Assembly: GCA_035463115.1 (NCBI GenBank) | Contig: DATHTO010000135.1 | Span: 1 to 64,000, forward strand | Reading direction: 5' to 3' | Length of the DNA: 64,000 bases | From: BPGL01 sp035463115 | GTDB lineage: Bacteria; Actinomycetota; UBA4738; HRBIN12 | Position numbers and translations under genes: made by a program | The notes under the pieces: model-generated | The model's input: only the letters and a program-made list of their open reading frames with translations | The model's database searches: none | What the model was told of the DNA's origin: nothing | Shown: positions 51,344-59,482 of the stretch, in pieces | Position numbering within the stretch: the stretch's first letter is position 1 | Layout of the letters: each line of letters opens with the position of its first letter

Positions 51344-52235
51344 GCGGTTCACCGCGGAGGCCGGCCGGCTCGACGCGGTGCTCGCGCGGCTGACGGGTCG
51401 GCCGCGCGCGGAGATCCAGCGCGCGATCGACGCCGGCCGGGTGCGCGTCGACGGCGCGTCACGGCCGCGGTCGCACCGGCTCGAGGGGGGCGAGACGCTC
51501 GACGTCGCGGCGGCCGACGACGTGCCGGTGCCGGCCGAAGGTCCCCCCGTGCCCATCCGGTACGAAGACGAGCACCTCCTCGTCGTCGCGAAGCCGGCAG
51601 GGCTGGTGGTCCATCCGACCGAGGCGCGCCGTTCGGGCACGCTGGTCAGCCGTCTCCTCGGCATGGGCGTCCCGCTCGCGGCTCGCGGGGGTCGCCTCCG
51701 ACCGGGCATCGTCCACCGGCTCGACGTCGGCACGAGCGGACTGCTGGTCGTCGCGAAGACCGACGAGGCGCACGCGGCGCTCGAGGGCATGATGCGCCGA
51801 CACGAGACGGAGCGTCGTTACGTGGCGCTCGTCCGCGGCGCGGTCGAACCCGATGCGTTCACCGTCGACGCGCCGCTCGGGCGCCGCGCCGCGCGCATCG
51901 TCGTCGATCGCGTCGACGGACGTCGTGCCGAGACGCTCGTGGAGGTCCGCGAGCGTCTCGCCCGGTGCACCCTGGTCGAGGCCGTGCCGCGGACCGGTCG
52001 GACGCACCAGATCCGCGTCCATCTGGCCGCCCTCGGCCATCCGATCCTCGGAGATCGGACCTACGGAGGCGCGGGCGAGGAGGCGGCCCGGATCGGGCTG
52101 ACGCGGCCGTTCCTGCACGCTCGCGCCCTGACCTTCACGCACCCGATCGACGGCCGGTTGGTCGCGGTGGAAGAGCCGCTCCCGACGGAGCTCGTCGAAG
52201 CGCTCGCCCGTGCCCGCGACGACCTGCAGCCTTGA
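51333..52235 (+). CDS. rluD: RluD-family pseudouridine synthase
   Basis: 300 residues from ATG 51333, overlapping lspA by 11 nt. N-terminal S4-like domain (RLDAVLARLTGRPRAEIQRAIDAGRVRVDG), then the RluA/RluD catalytic domain with GIVHRLDVGTSGLLVVAKT (catalytic Asp in HRLD), RTHQIRVHLAALGHPILGD, and FLHARALTFTHP. It isomerises uridines in large-subunit rRNA or tRNA; the exact position is not predictable. The lspA-rluD pairing is common in bacteria. Confidence 0.92.
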   Translation: MRDERFTAEAGRLDAVLARLTGRPRAEIQRAIDAGRVRVDGASRPRSHRLEGGETLDVAAADDVPVPAEGPPVPIRYEDEHLLVVAKPAGLVVHPTEARRSGTLVSRLLGMGVPLAARGGRLRPGIVHRLDVGTSGLLVVAKTDEAHAALEGMMRRHETERRYVALVRGAVEPDAFTVDAPLGRRAARIVVDRVDGRRAETLVEVRERLARCTLVEAVPRTGRTHQIRVHLAALGHPILGDRTYGGAGEEAARIGLTRPFLHARALTFTHPIDGRLVAVEEPLPTELVEALARARDDLQP

Positions 52236-52307
52236 CGGCCCCGCGGGGCGGACGTACGTTCAGGCCTCCTCGAATCACACCCCTGTAGTTCTCCACAGGT
52301 TTCCACA
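52232..52307 (+). promoter_or_regulatory. dnaE1 promoter region with LexA-like and DnaA-box-like sequences
   Basis: TTGACG (52232-52237), 17 nt and TACGTT (52255-52260) form a promoter. GGACGTACGTTC (52250-52261) overlaps the -10 and differs from GAACN4GTTC at one base. Downstream, TTCTCCACA (52289-52297) and GTTTCCACA (52299-52307) are one and two mismatches from the DnaA box TTATCCACA and are 10 nt apart. Confidence 0.45.
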
Positions 52308-52373
52308 GCCGGCGCGGGACGACGCCCGGCGGTGGAGCGACGGAACGGATGACCGATCGATGAGCGGCGACCG

Positions 52374-55300
52374 ATGACGGGCGACGGCTTCGTGCACCTG
52401 CACACGCACACCGAGTACTCGCTGCTCGACGGCGCCGCACGGATCGAGCCGCCGGCGGCGAACCAGGGCGCTCCGACGATCTTCACCGAGGCCGAGCGTC
52501 TCGGGATGCCTGCGGTCGCGATGACCGACCACGGCGCGATGTTCGGCGCCCTGCGGTTCTACGAGGCGGCACGCGCCGCCGGCATCACGCCGATCCTCGG
52601 CGTCGAGGCGTACGTCGCGCCGGGTTCACGCTTCGACCGGACGCCCGGCGAGTCCGAGGAGAAGTACTACCACCTCACGCTCCTCGCCGAGGACGAGATC
52701 GGGTACCGCAACCTCCTTCGCCTGGTGTCGCTCGCGCACCTCGAGGGCTTCTACCACCGCCCTCGGATGGACAAGCAGCTCCTCGCCGAGCATGCCGCCG
52801 GCGTCCTGTGCCTGTCGGGCTGCCTCTCGTCCGAGATCGGCGTGGCGCTGCAACAGGGCCGGGCCGACCGCGCCCGGCGCGTCGCCGGTGAGTACCGCGA
52901 GATCTTCGGCCCCGACCGGTACTTCGTCGAGCTCCAGGACCACGGGCTCGCGGATCAGCGCCGGATCCTGCCCGAGCAGGTCGCGATCGCGCGCGACGTC
53001 GGCGTTCCGGTCGTCGCGACGAACGACCTCCACTACACCTTGCAGGCCGACGCCAAGCCGCACGACGTCCTGCTCTGCATCCAGCAGCAGAAGCTCCAGA
53101 GCGACCCGAAGCGGCTGAAGTTCGATTCCGACGGGTTCTACCTGAAGAGCGCCGAGGCGATGCGGCACGTGTTCCGGGATCTCCCCGAGGCGTGTGACCA
53201 GACGCTCGCGATCGCCGAGCGGATCCGGCCGATCCCCGAACTCGAGCGCGTCCTCGTCGAGCACAAGACCGAGTACCACCTGCCCAGGGTCGAGACGCCG
53301 AACGGCGAGCCGCTCCCCGTCTACCTGCGCACGCTCGTCGAGCGCGGATCCGTCGAGCGCTACGACGACCCGGTGCCCGACGAGGCCCGCGACCGGATCG
53401 AGCACGAGCTGCACGTGATCGAGCAGATGGGGTTCGCGAGCTACTTCCTGATCGTGTGGGACCTGATCCGGTTCGCGCGTGAGCAGGGCATCCGCGTCGG
53501 CCCGGGCCGCGGATCCGCCGCCGGTTCGGTCGTGTCGTACTGCCTCCGCATCACCGACCTGGATCCGCTGCGGTACGGCGTGCTCTTCGAGCGGTTCCTG
53601 AACCCCGAGCGGATCCAGATGCCCGACATCGACATGGACTTCGACGAGCGTCGGCGCGACGAGGTGATCCGCTACGCCACCGAGAAGTACGGCTCGGATC
53701 ACGTCGCGCAGATCGTCACGTTCCAGACGATCAAGGGGAAACAAGGGATCCGCGACGCGGCGCGGGTGCTGGGGTTCCCGCCGGTCGTCGGCGACCGGCT
53801 CTGCAAGATGTACCCGCCGGCGGTGATGGGCCGCGACGAGCCGATCGACAAGGCCCTCGAGATCTCCCCGGAGCTCCGCGACGCCTACGAGAAGGAGCCC
53901 GAGGCGCGCGAGATCGTCGACACGGCCCGCGCGCTCGAGGGGCTGCGCCGTGAGGACTCCGTCCACGCCGCGGGCGTCGTGATCGGCGACGCGCCGCTCG
54001 TGAACTACCTGCCCCTGAAGCTGACGAAGGACTCGAAGGACGACGCGAAGAAGATCGTCACGCAGTTCGACATGCACGGCGTCGAGCAGCTCGGGCTGCT
54101 GAAGATGGACTTCCTCGGGCTCCGGAACCTCTCGGTGATCGAAGACACGCTGCGCCACCTCCGTGACCGCGGGCTCGATCTCGACATCGATCACGTGCCG
54201 CTCGACGATGCCGAGACCTACGCGATGCTGAAGCGCGGCGACACCACCGGGGTGTTCCAGATGGAGTCCGCCGGCATGCGGAACCTGATCCGGTTGCTCC
54301 AGCCCGATCGGTTCGAGGATCTGATGGCGCTCGTCGCGCTCTACCGGCCCGGCCCGCTCAACAACGGCCTGCACACCGAGTACGCCGAGCGGAAGCACGG
54401 GCGCAAGAAGGTCGTGTACCCGCACCCCGACCTGCAGCCCGTCCTGCAGGACACGTACGGGGTGATGGTCTATCAGGAGCAGGTCATGCAGACCGCCGTG
54501 ACGATGGCGGGCTTCTCGATGGGCGAAGCCGACACGCTCCGCAAGGCGATGGGCAAGAAGAAGCTCGAGGTCCTGATGCCGTTCAAGGAGCGCTTCATCG
54601 ACGGCGCGACCGCGAAGGGCTACGACCGACGCCTCGCGGACGGGCTGTTCGAGACGATCGTGCCGTTCGCCGACTACGGCTTCAACGCGTCGCATGCGTG
54701 CGCTTACGGCTACGTCGCGTACCAGACGGCGTACCTGATGGCGCACCACACGGTCGAATACATGGCCGCGATCCTCACGTCGGTGAAGGACGACAAGGAC
54801 CGCAAGCCGTACTACCTGTACGCGTGCCGGGGGATGGGTATCGAGGTGCTGCCTCCCGACGTGAACGAGTCGATGGCCGACTTCGCGCCCGCACCCGGCG
54901 ACCGCGAGGCCATCCGGTACGGGCTGTCGGCGGTCCGGAACGTCGGTGACGGCGTCGTGCAGGCGATCCTCGCCGCCCGTGCCCGTGGTGGTGCGTTCAC
55001 GTCGTTCGCCGACTTCTGCCGCCGGGTCGAGCCCGGCGTGCTCACGAAGCGGGTCTTCGAATCGTTGATCCTCGCCGGCGCCTTCGACTCCCTCGGCTAC
55101 ACGCGCGGCGGCCTCGTCCAGAAGCGCGGTGACGGTGACCAGGCCGCATGGGAGAAGGTCGCGGCGCCGATCCTCGCGGAACGCAAGGCCGAGGCGGCGG
55201 GTCAGTTCTCGCTCTTCGGCGGCGGCGACGACGGCCTGACCGAGATCGACGAGTCGATCCTCGGCGGCCCGGAGCTCGACAAGCGGCTGCTCCTGTCGAG

Positions 55301-55976
55301 GGAGAAGGAGATGCTCGGCCAGTTCGTGACGGACCATCCGCTGCTCGCCGTGCAGGCGTCGCTGCGCACGCAGTGCTCGCACGACATCGCGCGGCTCGAC
55401 GAGCTCGGCGACGGCGATCTCGTGACGATCGGAGGCATCATCGGCACGCTCGCGCGGAAGTACACGAAGCGCGGCGAGCCGTACGCCCAGTTCCGGTTGG
55501 AGGGACTCGCCGGCGGCGTCGAGGTCGTCGCGTTCCCGTCGGTCTACGACGCGGTCCCGGAGCTGATCGAGACCGACACGATCGTCCTCGTCACCGGCAG
55601 GATCGATCTGCGCGGACGTGAGCTGCAGATCCGTGCGAGCGACGTGAAGGCGCCCGTGCTCGAGCTCGGCGAAGCGGCGGCCGCGACCTCCGGGGGATCG
55701 CTCGTCGTCGAGCTCCCCGCGGCCGCGTGCACCGCGTCGGTGCTCGCGAAGCTGAAGCACCTCTTCGAGGCCGCGCCGGGCGAGGTGCCCGTCCAGGTCC
55801 GGTTCGTCTCGTCGCAGGGCGTCCAGCCCCTCGAGCTCGGTCGTTTCGGCGTGGACCCGCGCGGGTCGCTGATCGACGAGATCCGGTCGTTGCTGGGACC
55901 CACGTCGGCGCGTCTCGAGCACGCCGACGGCGCCGACCGGCGCCCGGCCGCCGCCGTGGCGGTCAGTTCGGGCTGA
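52374..55976 (+). CDS. dnaE1: Replicative DNA polymerase III alpha subunit
   Basis: 1200 residues from ATG 52374. The intact PHP motif HLHTHTEYSLLDG (8-20) keeps the metal-binding His residues, unlike the DnaE2 of this window. Palm aspartates are in MPDIDMDFD (D418, D420) and LKMDFLGLR. Fingers, (HhH)2 and C-terminal OB domain (VTIGGIIGTLARKY) follow. It is the main chromosomal replicase. The PHP proofreading site is likely active, as in mycobacterial DnaE1. Two tiny ATG-TGA frames chain into its start. The 3' end overlaps the convergent LON-domain gene by 14 nt. Confidence 0.95.
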   Translation: MTGDGFVHLHTHTEYSLLDGAARIEPPAANQGAPTIFTEAERLGMPAVAMTDHGAMFGALRFYEAARAAGITPILGVEAYVAPGSRFDRTPGESEEKYYHLTLLAEDEIGYRNLLRLVSLAHLEGFYHRPRMDKQLLAEHAAGVLCLSGCLSSEIGVALQQGRADRARRVAGEYREIFGPDRYFVELQDHGLADQRRILPEQVAIARDVGVPVVATNDLHYTLQADAKPHDVLLCIQQQKLQSDPKRLKFDSDGFYLKSAEAMRHVFRDLPEACDQTLAIAERIRPIPELERVLVEHKTEYHLPRVETPNGEPLPVYLRTLVERGSVERYDDPVPDEARDRIEHELHVIEQMGFASYFLIVWDLIRFAREQGIRVGPGRGSAAGSVVSYCLRITDLDPLRYGVLFERFLNPERIQMPDIDMDFDERRRDEVIRYATEKYGSDHVAQIVTFQTIKGKQGIRDAARVLGFPPVVGDRLCKMYPPAVMGRDEPIDKALEISPELRDAYEKEPEAREIVDTARALEGLRREDSVHAAGVVIGDAPLVNYLPLKLTKDSKDDAKKIVTQFDMHGVEQLGLLKMDFLGLRNLSVIEDTLRHLRDRGLDLDIDHVPLDDAETYAMLKRGDTTGVFQMESAGMRNLIRLLQPDRFEDLMALVALYRPGPLNNGLHTEYAERKHGRKKVVYPHPDLQPVLQDTYGVMVYQEQVMQTAVTMAGFSMGEADTLRKAMGKKKLEVLMPFKERFIDGATAKGYDRRLADGLFETIVPFADYGFNASHACAYGYVAYQTAYLMAHHTVEYMAAILTSVKDDKDRKPYYLYACRGMGIEVLPPDVNESMADFAPAPGDREAIRYGLSAVRNVGDGVVQAILAARARGGAFTSFADFCRRVEPGVLTKRVFESLILAGAFDSLGYTRGGLVQKRGDGDQAAWEKVAAPILAERKAEAAGQFSLFGGGDDGLTEIDESILGGPELDKRLLLSREKEMLGQFVTDHPLLAVQASLRTQCSHDIARLDELGDGDLVTIGGIIGTLARKYTKRGEPYAQFRLEGLAGGVEVVAFPSVYDAVPELIETDTIVLVTGRIDLRGRELQIRASDVKAPVLELGEAAAATSGGSLVVELPAAACTASVLAKLKHLFEAAPGEVPVQVRFVSSQGVQPLELGRFGVDPRGSLIDEIRSLLGPTSARLEHADGADRRPAAAVAVSSG

Positions 55977-56592
55977 CGCCGAGGTCCGCCCCGGCGATGC
56001 CGGCGCCGGTGGCCCGGACCAGCGCCGCCTCGCGCCGGAACACCGCCGCGGCGCGCCCGAGCCGCGCTCCGGCTCCCGGAAGCTCGAGCAGGGACTGCCG
56101 GACCGCCGGAAGACCGGGCACGGCGCCCGCGAGCGCGTAGCTGGCCGCGACGGGATCCGTGGGGACGGCGGGGCGTGCCTCGTCCTCGCCGATCGACGCC
56201 AGGTACGCGTGCAGGGCGTCCACCGCGGCGTCCACGTCGTCGGTTCCGGCGCCCCCCTCGTCGGGATAGGGCTCGCATCGCCACCGCGGGTACGGATCGT
56301 CCCCGATCGGTTCGATCAGCGCGACGCGCTCGTGACCCGCGAGGTCGAGGGCGAGGGAGCCGTCGGGCAGCACGTCGGGCGCGGCACCCCCGACCGTGAC
56401 GCCGACGCGGAAGACGTCGGCCGGCCCGGCGACCTCGCGTCCCTGCCGGATCGCCGCGACGACGAACCTGCCATCCGGAACGACGTCGTCGACGAGGCGG
56501 CGGTACCGCGGCTCGAAGACCCGGAGCGACAACGGCGCTCCGGGGAACACGACCTGATGGAGCGCGAAGACGGGGAAGCTCGTGGCGGGCAC
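55963..56592 (-). CDS. LON N-terminal (substrate-binding) domain protein
   Basis: 209 residues from the GTG at 56592, 6 nt after a minus-strand TAGCCT box. The N-terminus TSFPVFALHQVVFPGAPLSLRVFEPRYRRLVDDV is the PUA-like LON substrate-binding domain. There is no AAA or protease domain, so this is the stand-alone form. Its role is unknown; the fold binds peptides or other ligands. Convergent with dnaE1 and divergent from the HisA-like gene through a shared promoter. Confidence 0.85.
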   Translation of the reverse strand: MPATSFPVFALHQVVFPGAPLSLRVFEPRYRRLVDDVVPDGRFVVAAIRQGREVAGPADVFRVGVTVGGAAPDVLPDGSLALDLAGHERVALIEPIGDDPYPRWRCEPYPDEGGAGTDDVDAAVDALHAYLASIGEDEARPAVPTDPVAASYALAGAVPGLPAVRQSLLELPGAGARLGRAAAVFRREAALVRATGAGIAGADLGVSPN

Positions 56593-56598
56593 GCCTCG

Positions 56599-56608
56599 AG
56601 GCTATCGT
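56599..56608. promoter_or_regulatory. Symmetric bidirectional leaderless promoter
   Basis: The ten bases AGGCTATCGT contain TATCGT on the plus strand (56603-56608) and TAGCCT on the minus strand (56604-56599), sharing the central TA. Each box ends exactly 6 nt before a GTG start, at 56615 (plus) and 56592 (minus). Both transcripts would therefore be leaderless and initiate from one dyad-centred element. Confidence 0.65.
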
Positions 56609-56614
56609 GCGCCG

Positions 56615-57334
56615 GTGGTGTTCTCCGTCCTTCCCGCCCTCGACGTCGCGGGCGCACGGCTCGCCGTCTGGACGCCCGACGGCCCCGAGCCGCTCGCCGC
56701 GTTCGACGGCGACCCGCTCCGCGCAGCCGAGGCGGCGCGGACGGCGGGCGCCGACATGATCCATCTCGTGGACATGGATCACGCGCTCCGCGGCTCGCCG
56801 TTGCGCACGGAACTGATCGAGGCGGTGACCGGATCGGGCTCCGCGGTCCAGGCGAGCGGCGGCATCGCCGATCGGCCGACGGTCCGCGCAGCCTTCGACG
56901 CCGGCGCCGATCGGGTCGTGCTCGGGTCCGCCGCGCTCACCGAGGACGCGGTCGTCGCCTCGGTCCTCGGATCGGCCTCGCCCGGTTCCGTGCTCGTCGG
57001 GATCGAATGCCGCGACGGCGCGGTCGTCGCGCGAGGTCGTGGCGACGTCGAGCTCGAGCTGGTCAGCACGCTCGGGTGGCTCACCGCGGCAGGCGCCCAG
57101 GGCTTCGTCGTGACGGCGATCGCGCGGGTGGGATCGATGTCGGGTCCGGATCTCGCGACGATCCGCCGTGTCGTCCGAGCGGGGAAGCCCGTGTTGGCGG
57201 CCGGCGGCGTGGCCTCGCTCGACGACCTGCGCGCTCTCCGCGACGCCGGCGCCGTCGGCGCGGTCGTCGGCCGGGCGTGGGTCGACGGCGAGCTGGATCT
57301 CGCCGAGGCGATCGCCTGGGCGCGGACCGCCTGA
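56615..57334 (+). CDS. HisA/PriA-like TIM-barrel protein lacking a catalytic Asp
   Basis: 239 residues from GTG 56615. Isomerase fold with LPALDVAG (D10, the first catalytic Asp), VDMDHA, ASGGIADRPTV and LAAGGVASLDDLRAL (the two phosphate-binding loops). The second catalytic Asp, normally in VVTDI, is Ala168 (VVTAIARVGSMSG). The neighbours trpC, trpB and trpA, without trpF, would suggest PriA, which serves both His and Trp synthesis. The Ala argues against normal isomerase activity. Either another residue substitutes or the protein has another role. I leave the symbol empty for that reason. Confidence 0.75.
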   Translation: MVFSVLPALDVAGARLAVWTPDGPEPLAAFDGDPLRAAEAARTAGADMIHLVDMDHALRGSPLRTELIEAVTGSGSAVQASGGIADRPTVRAAFDAGADRVVLGSAALTEDAVVASVLGSASPGSVLVGIECRDGAVVARGRGDVELELVSTLGWLTAAGAQGFVVTAIARVGSMSGPDLATIRRVVRAGKPVLAAGGVASLDDLRALRDAGAVGAVVGRAWVDGELDLAEAIAWARTA

Positions 57335-57387
57335 CCGCGGCGCGACGGCGCACGCGGCCGGCCCACGGGGCGCGGAGGTCCCGCGGC

Positions 57388-57393
57388 TAGACT
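57388..57393 (+). promoter_or_regulatory. -10 box TAGACT for trpC
   Basis: TAGACT ends 9 nt before GTG 57403; no ribosome site. Leaderless form. Confidence 0.45.
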
Positions 57394-57402
57394 GCCCCGC
57401 CC

Positions 57403-58191
57403 GTGGGCTTCCTGACCGACCTCGTCCGGCGGATCCGGGCCGATCTCGCCGCGCATCCGCTCGATGCGGGGGCACTCGAGCCTGCCGCGGCCGCCGCTCG
57501 TCCGGCGCGCGACCTCGCCGGCGCGCTCCGGACGGATCGGACGCTCTCGGTGATCGCCGAGGTGAAGCGCGCGTCGCCCTCGGTCGGCGCGATCGCCGCC
57601 GATGCCGATCCCGTCGAGCGGGCGACGGCGTACGCAGCGGGCGGCGCGGCCGCGATCTCGGTCCTGACCGAGCCGGTGCACTTCGGCGGCTCGCTCGACG
57701 ATCTTCGCGCCGTCACGGCCGTCGTCGGGACGCCGGTCCTCCGGAAGGACTTCCTCGTGACCGAGCCCCAGGTCCTACAAGCGCGGGCCGCGGGCGCCGA
57801 CTCGATCCTGCTGATCACGTCGTGCCTCAGCGACGACGAGCTCGAGAAGCTCCTCGGGCGCGCGCGGGCGCTCGGCATGGAGCCGCTCGTCGAGACCCAC
57901 GACGACGCCGACCTCGGCCGCGCGCTCGCGTCCGACGCGCGGATCGTCGGCGTGAACGCGCGGAACCTGGAGACGCTCGAGGTCGACGTCGACGCGGCGC
58001 TCGCGCGGCTCCGGCTGATCCCGCCGGATCGGATCGCCGTGCTGGAGAGCGGCGTGACGGGCCCCGAGCATGCGGCGGCCGCGGCGGCGGCAGGCGCGTC
58101 TGCCATCCTTGTCGGCGAGACGCTGATGCGAGCCGGCGATCCCGCCGCGGCCATCCGGCAGCTGCGAGCCGTCGTTCCCGAGCGAGGGTGA
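57403..58191 (+). CDS. trpC: Indole-3-glycerol-phosphate synthase
   Basis: 262 residues from GTG 57403. TIM barrel with VIAEVKRASPSVGAI, VLTEPVHFGGSLDDL, VLRKDFLVTEPQVLQARAAGAD, VNARNLETLEVD and LESGVTGPEHAAAAA: the catalytic Lys and Glu positions are present. It converts CdRP to indole-3-glycerol phosphate in tryptophan synthesis. Single-domain (not fused to TrpF). Confidence 0.95.
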   Translation: MGFLTDLVRRIRADLAAHPLDAGALEPAAAAARPARDLAGALRTDRTLSVIAEVKRASPSVGAIAADADPVERATAYAAGGAAAISVLTEPVHFGGSLDDLRAVTAVVGTPVLRKDFLVTEPQVLQARAAGADSILLITSCLSDDELEKLLGRARALGMEPLVETHDDADLGRALASDARIVGVNARNLETLEVDVDAALARLRLIPPDRIAVLESGVTGPEHAAAAAAAGASAILVGETLMRAGDPAAAIRQLRAVVPERG

Positions 58192-58196
58192 CCGGC

Positions 58197-58215
58197 CGCG
58201 GCGCGATCCGCCGCG
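58197..58215 (+). terminator. Hairpin between trpC and trpB
   Basis: CGCGGCG (58197-58203) pairs with CGCCGCG (58209-58215) around a 5-nt loop, just after the trpC stop. No U-tract; possible attenuator. Confidence 0.3.
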
Positions 58216-58276
58216 ACGAGTCGCGACGGCCACGCGCGACGCACCGACGACACGTCATGGAGCAGGAGGAACGCCG

Positions 58277-59482
58277 ATGACCGCCCAGACCGCACCGGCG
58301 GCGCTGCCCGACGCCCGAGGGCGGTTCGGAGCGTTCGGAGGCCGATACGCCCCCGAGGTGCTGATCCCCGCGCTCGACGAGCTCGCCGGCGCGTGGGAAG
58401 AGCTCCGCGACGATCCGGACTTCCGCGAGGAGCTCGGCGCGCTCGCGCGGGACTTCGTGGGACGGCCGACGCCGATCACGCACGCCGCTCGGCTGTCCGA
58501 GGAGCTCGGCTACAACGTGTGGCTGAAGCGGGAGGATCTCGCGCACACGGGCGCGCACAAGATCAACAACGCGCTCGGTCAGGCCCTCGTCGCGAAGCGG
58601 CTCGGCAAGCGGCGCATCATCGCCGAGACCGGCGCCGGGCAGCACGGCGTCGCGACGGCCACGGCCTGCGCGCTCCTCGGCCTCCCGTGCGTCGTCTACA
58701 TGGGCGAGGAGGACACCCACCGGCAGGCGCCGAACGTCGCACGGATGAAGCTCCTCGGGGCCGAGGTCGTGCCCGTGACCGCAGGCACCCGCACGCTGAA
58801 GGAGGCCGTGAACGAGGCGATGCGGGACTGGGCCGCGTCGGTCGCGACGACCCACTACATCATCGGGTCCGTCGTGGGCCCTCATCCGTTCCCGATGCTG
58901 GTGCGCGATCTCCAGCGCGTGATCGGCGACGAGGCCCGCTCGCAGTACGCGGAACGGCTGGGCGGCGATCCCGACGTCGTCACGGCGTGCGTCGGCGGCG
59001 GATCGAACGCGATCGGGATGTTCACGGCGTTCGTGGGAGCCTCCGACGTCCGGTTGATCGGCGTCGAGGCGGGCGGCACGGGGAGCGAGCTCGGGCGGCA
59101 CTGCTCGTCGCTCACCCAGGGTCAGCCGGGCGTGCTCCACGGCGCCCTCAGCTATCTCCTGCAGGACGCCGACGGTCAGGTCATCGAGACGCACTCGATC
59201 TCGGCCGGTCTCGACTATCCGGGCGTGGGGCCCGAGCACGCGTACCTGAAGGACGCCGGCCTCGCGGCGTACGTCTCGGCCACGGATGACGACGCGCTCG
59301 TCGGGTTCCGTCTGCTGGCCCGGACCGAGGGCATCCTGCCCGCGCTCGAACCCTCGCACGTGCTCGGATGGCTCGCGCGACGTCCGCTCGATCCTGGCAC
59401 GAAGGTGCTCGTGTGCCTGTCGGGGCGCGGCGACAAGGATCTCGACACGGTCCTGCGGGCCCTCGAGGAAGCGCCGGCCTGA
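58277..59482 (+). CDS. trpB: Tryptophan synthase beta chain
   Basis: 401 residues; AGGAGGA lies 8 nt before the ATG. Motifs: RFGAFGGRYAPEVL start, HTGAHKINNALGQ (PLP Lys), ETGAGQHGVATA, CVGGGSNAIGMF (PLP phosphate), SAGLDYPGVGPEH. Joins indole and serine to make tryptophan. Stop overlaps trpA (TGATG), giving a tight trpB-trpA pair. Confidence 0.96.
   Translation: MTAQTAPAALPDARGRFGAFGGRYAPEVLIPALDELAGAWEELRDDPDFREELGALARDFVGRPTPITHAARLSEELGYNVWLKREDLAHTGAHKINNALGQALVAKRLGKRRIIAETGAGQHGVATATACALLGLPCVVYMGEEDTHRQAPNVARMKLLGAEVVPVTAGTRTLKEAVNEAMRDWAASVATTHYIIGSVVGPHPFPMLVRDLQRVIGDEARSQYAERLGGDPDVVTACVGGGSNAIGMFTAFVGASDVRLIGVEAGGTGSELGRHCSSLTQGQPGVLHGALSYLLQDADGQVIETHSISAGLDYPGVGPEHAYLKDAGLAAYVSATDDDALVGFRLLARTEGILPALEPSHVLGWLARRPLDPGTKVLVCLSGRGDKDLDTVLRALEEAPA

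Noticed and set aside
58257..58280. Seven-codon frame (MEQEERR) overlapping trpB by ATGA
   Set aside because: It simply reads through the trpB ribosome site AGGAGGA, which suffices for trpB initiation, and has no promoter-like box of its own.
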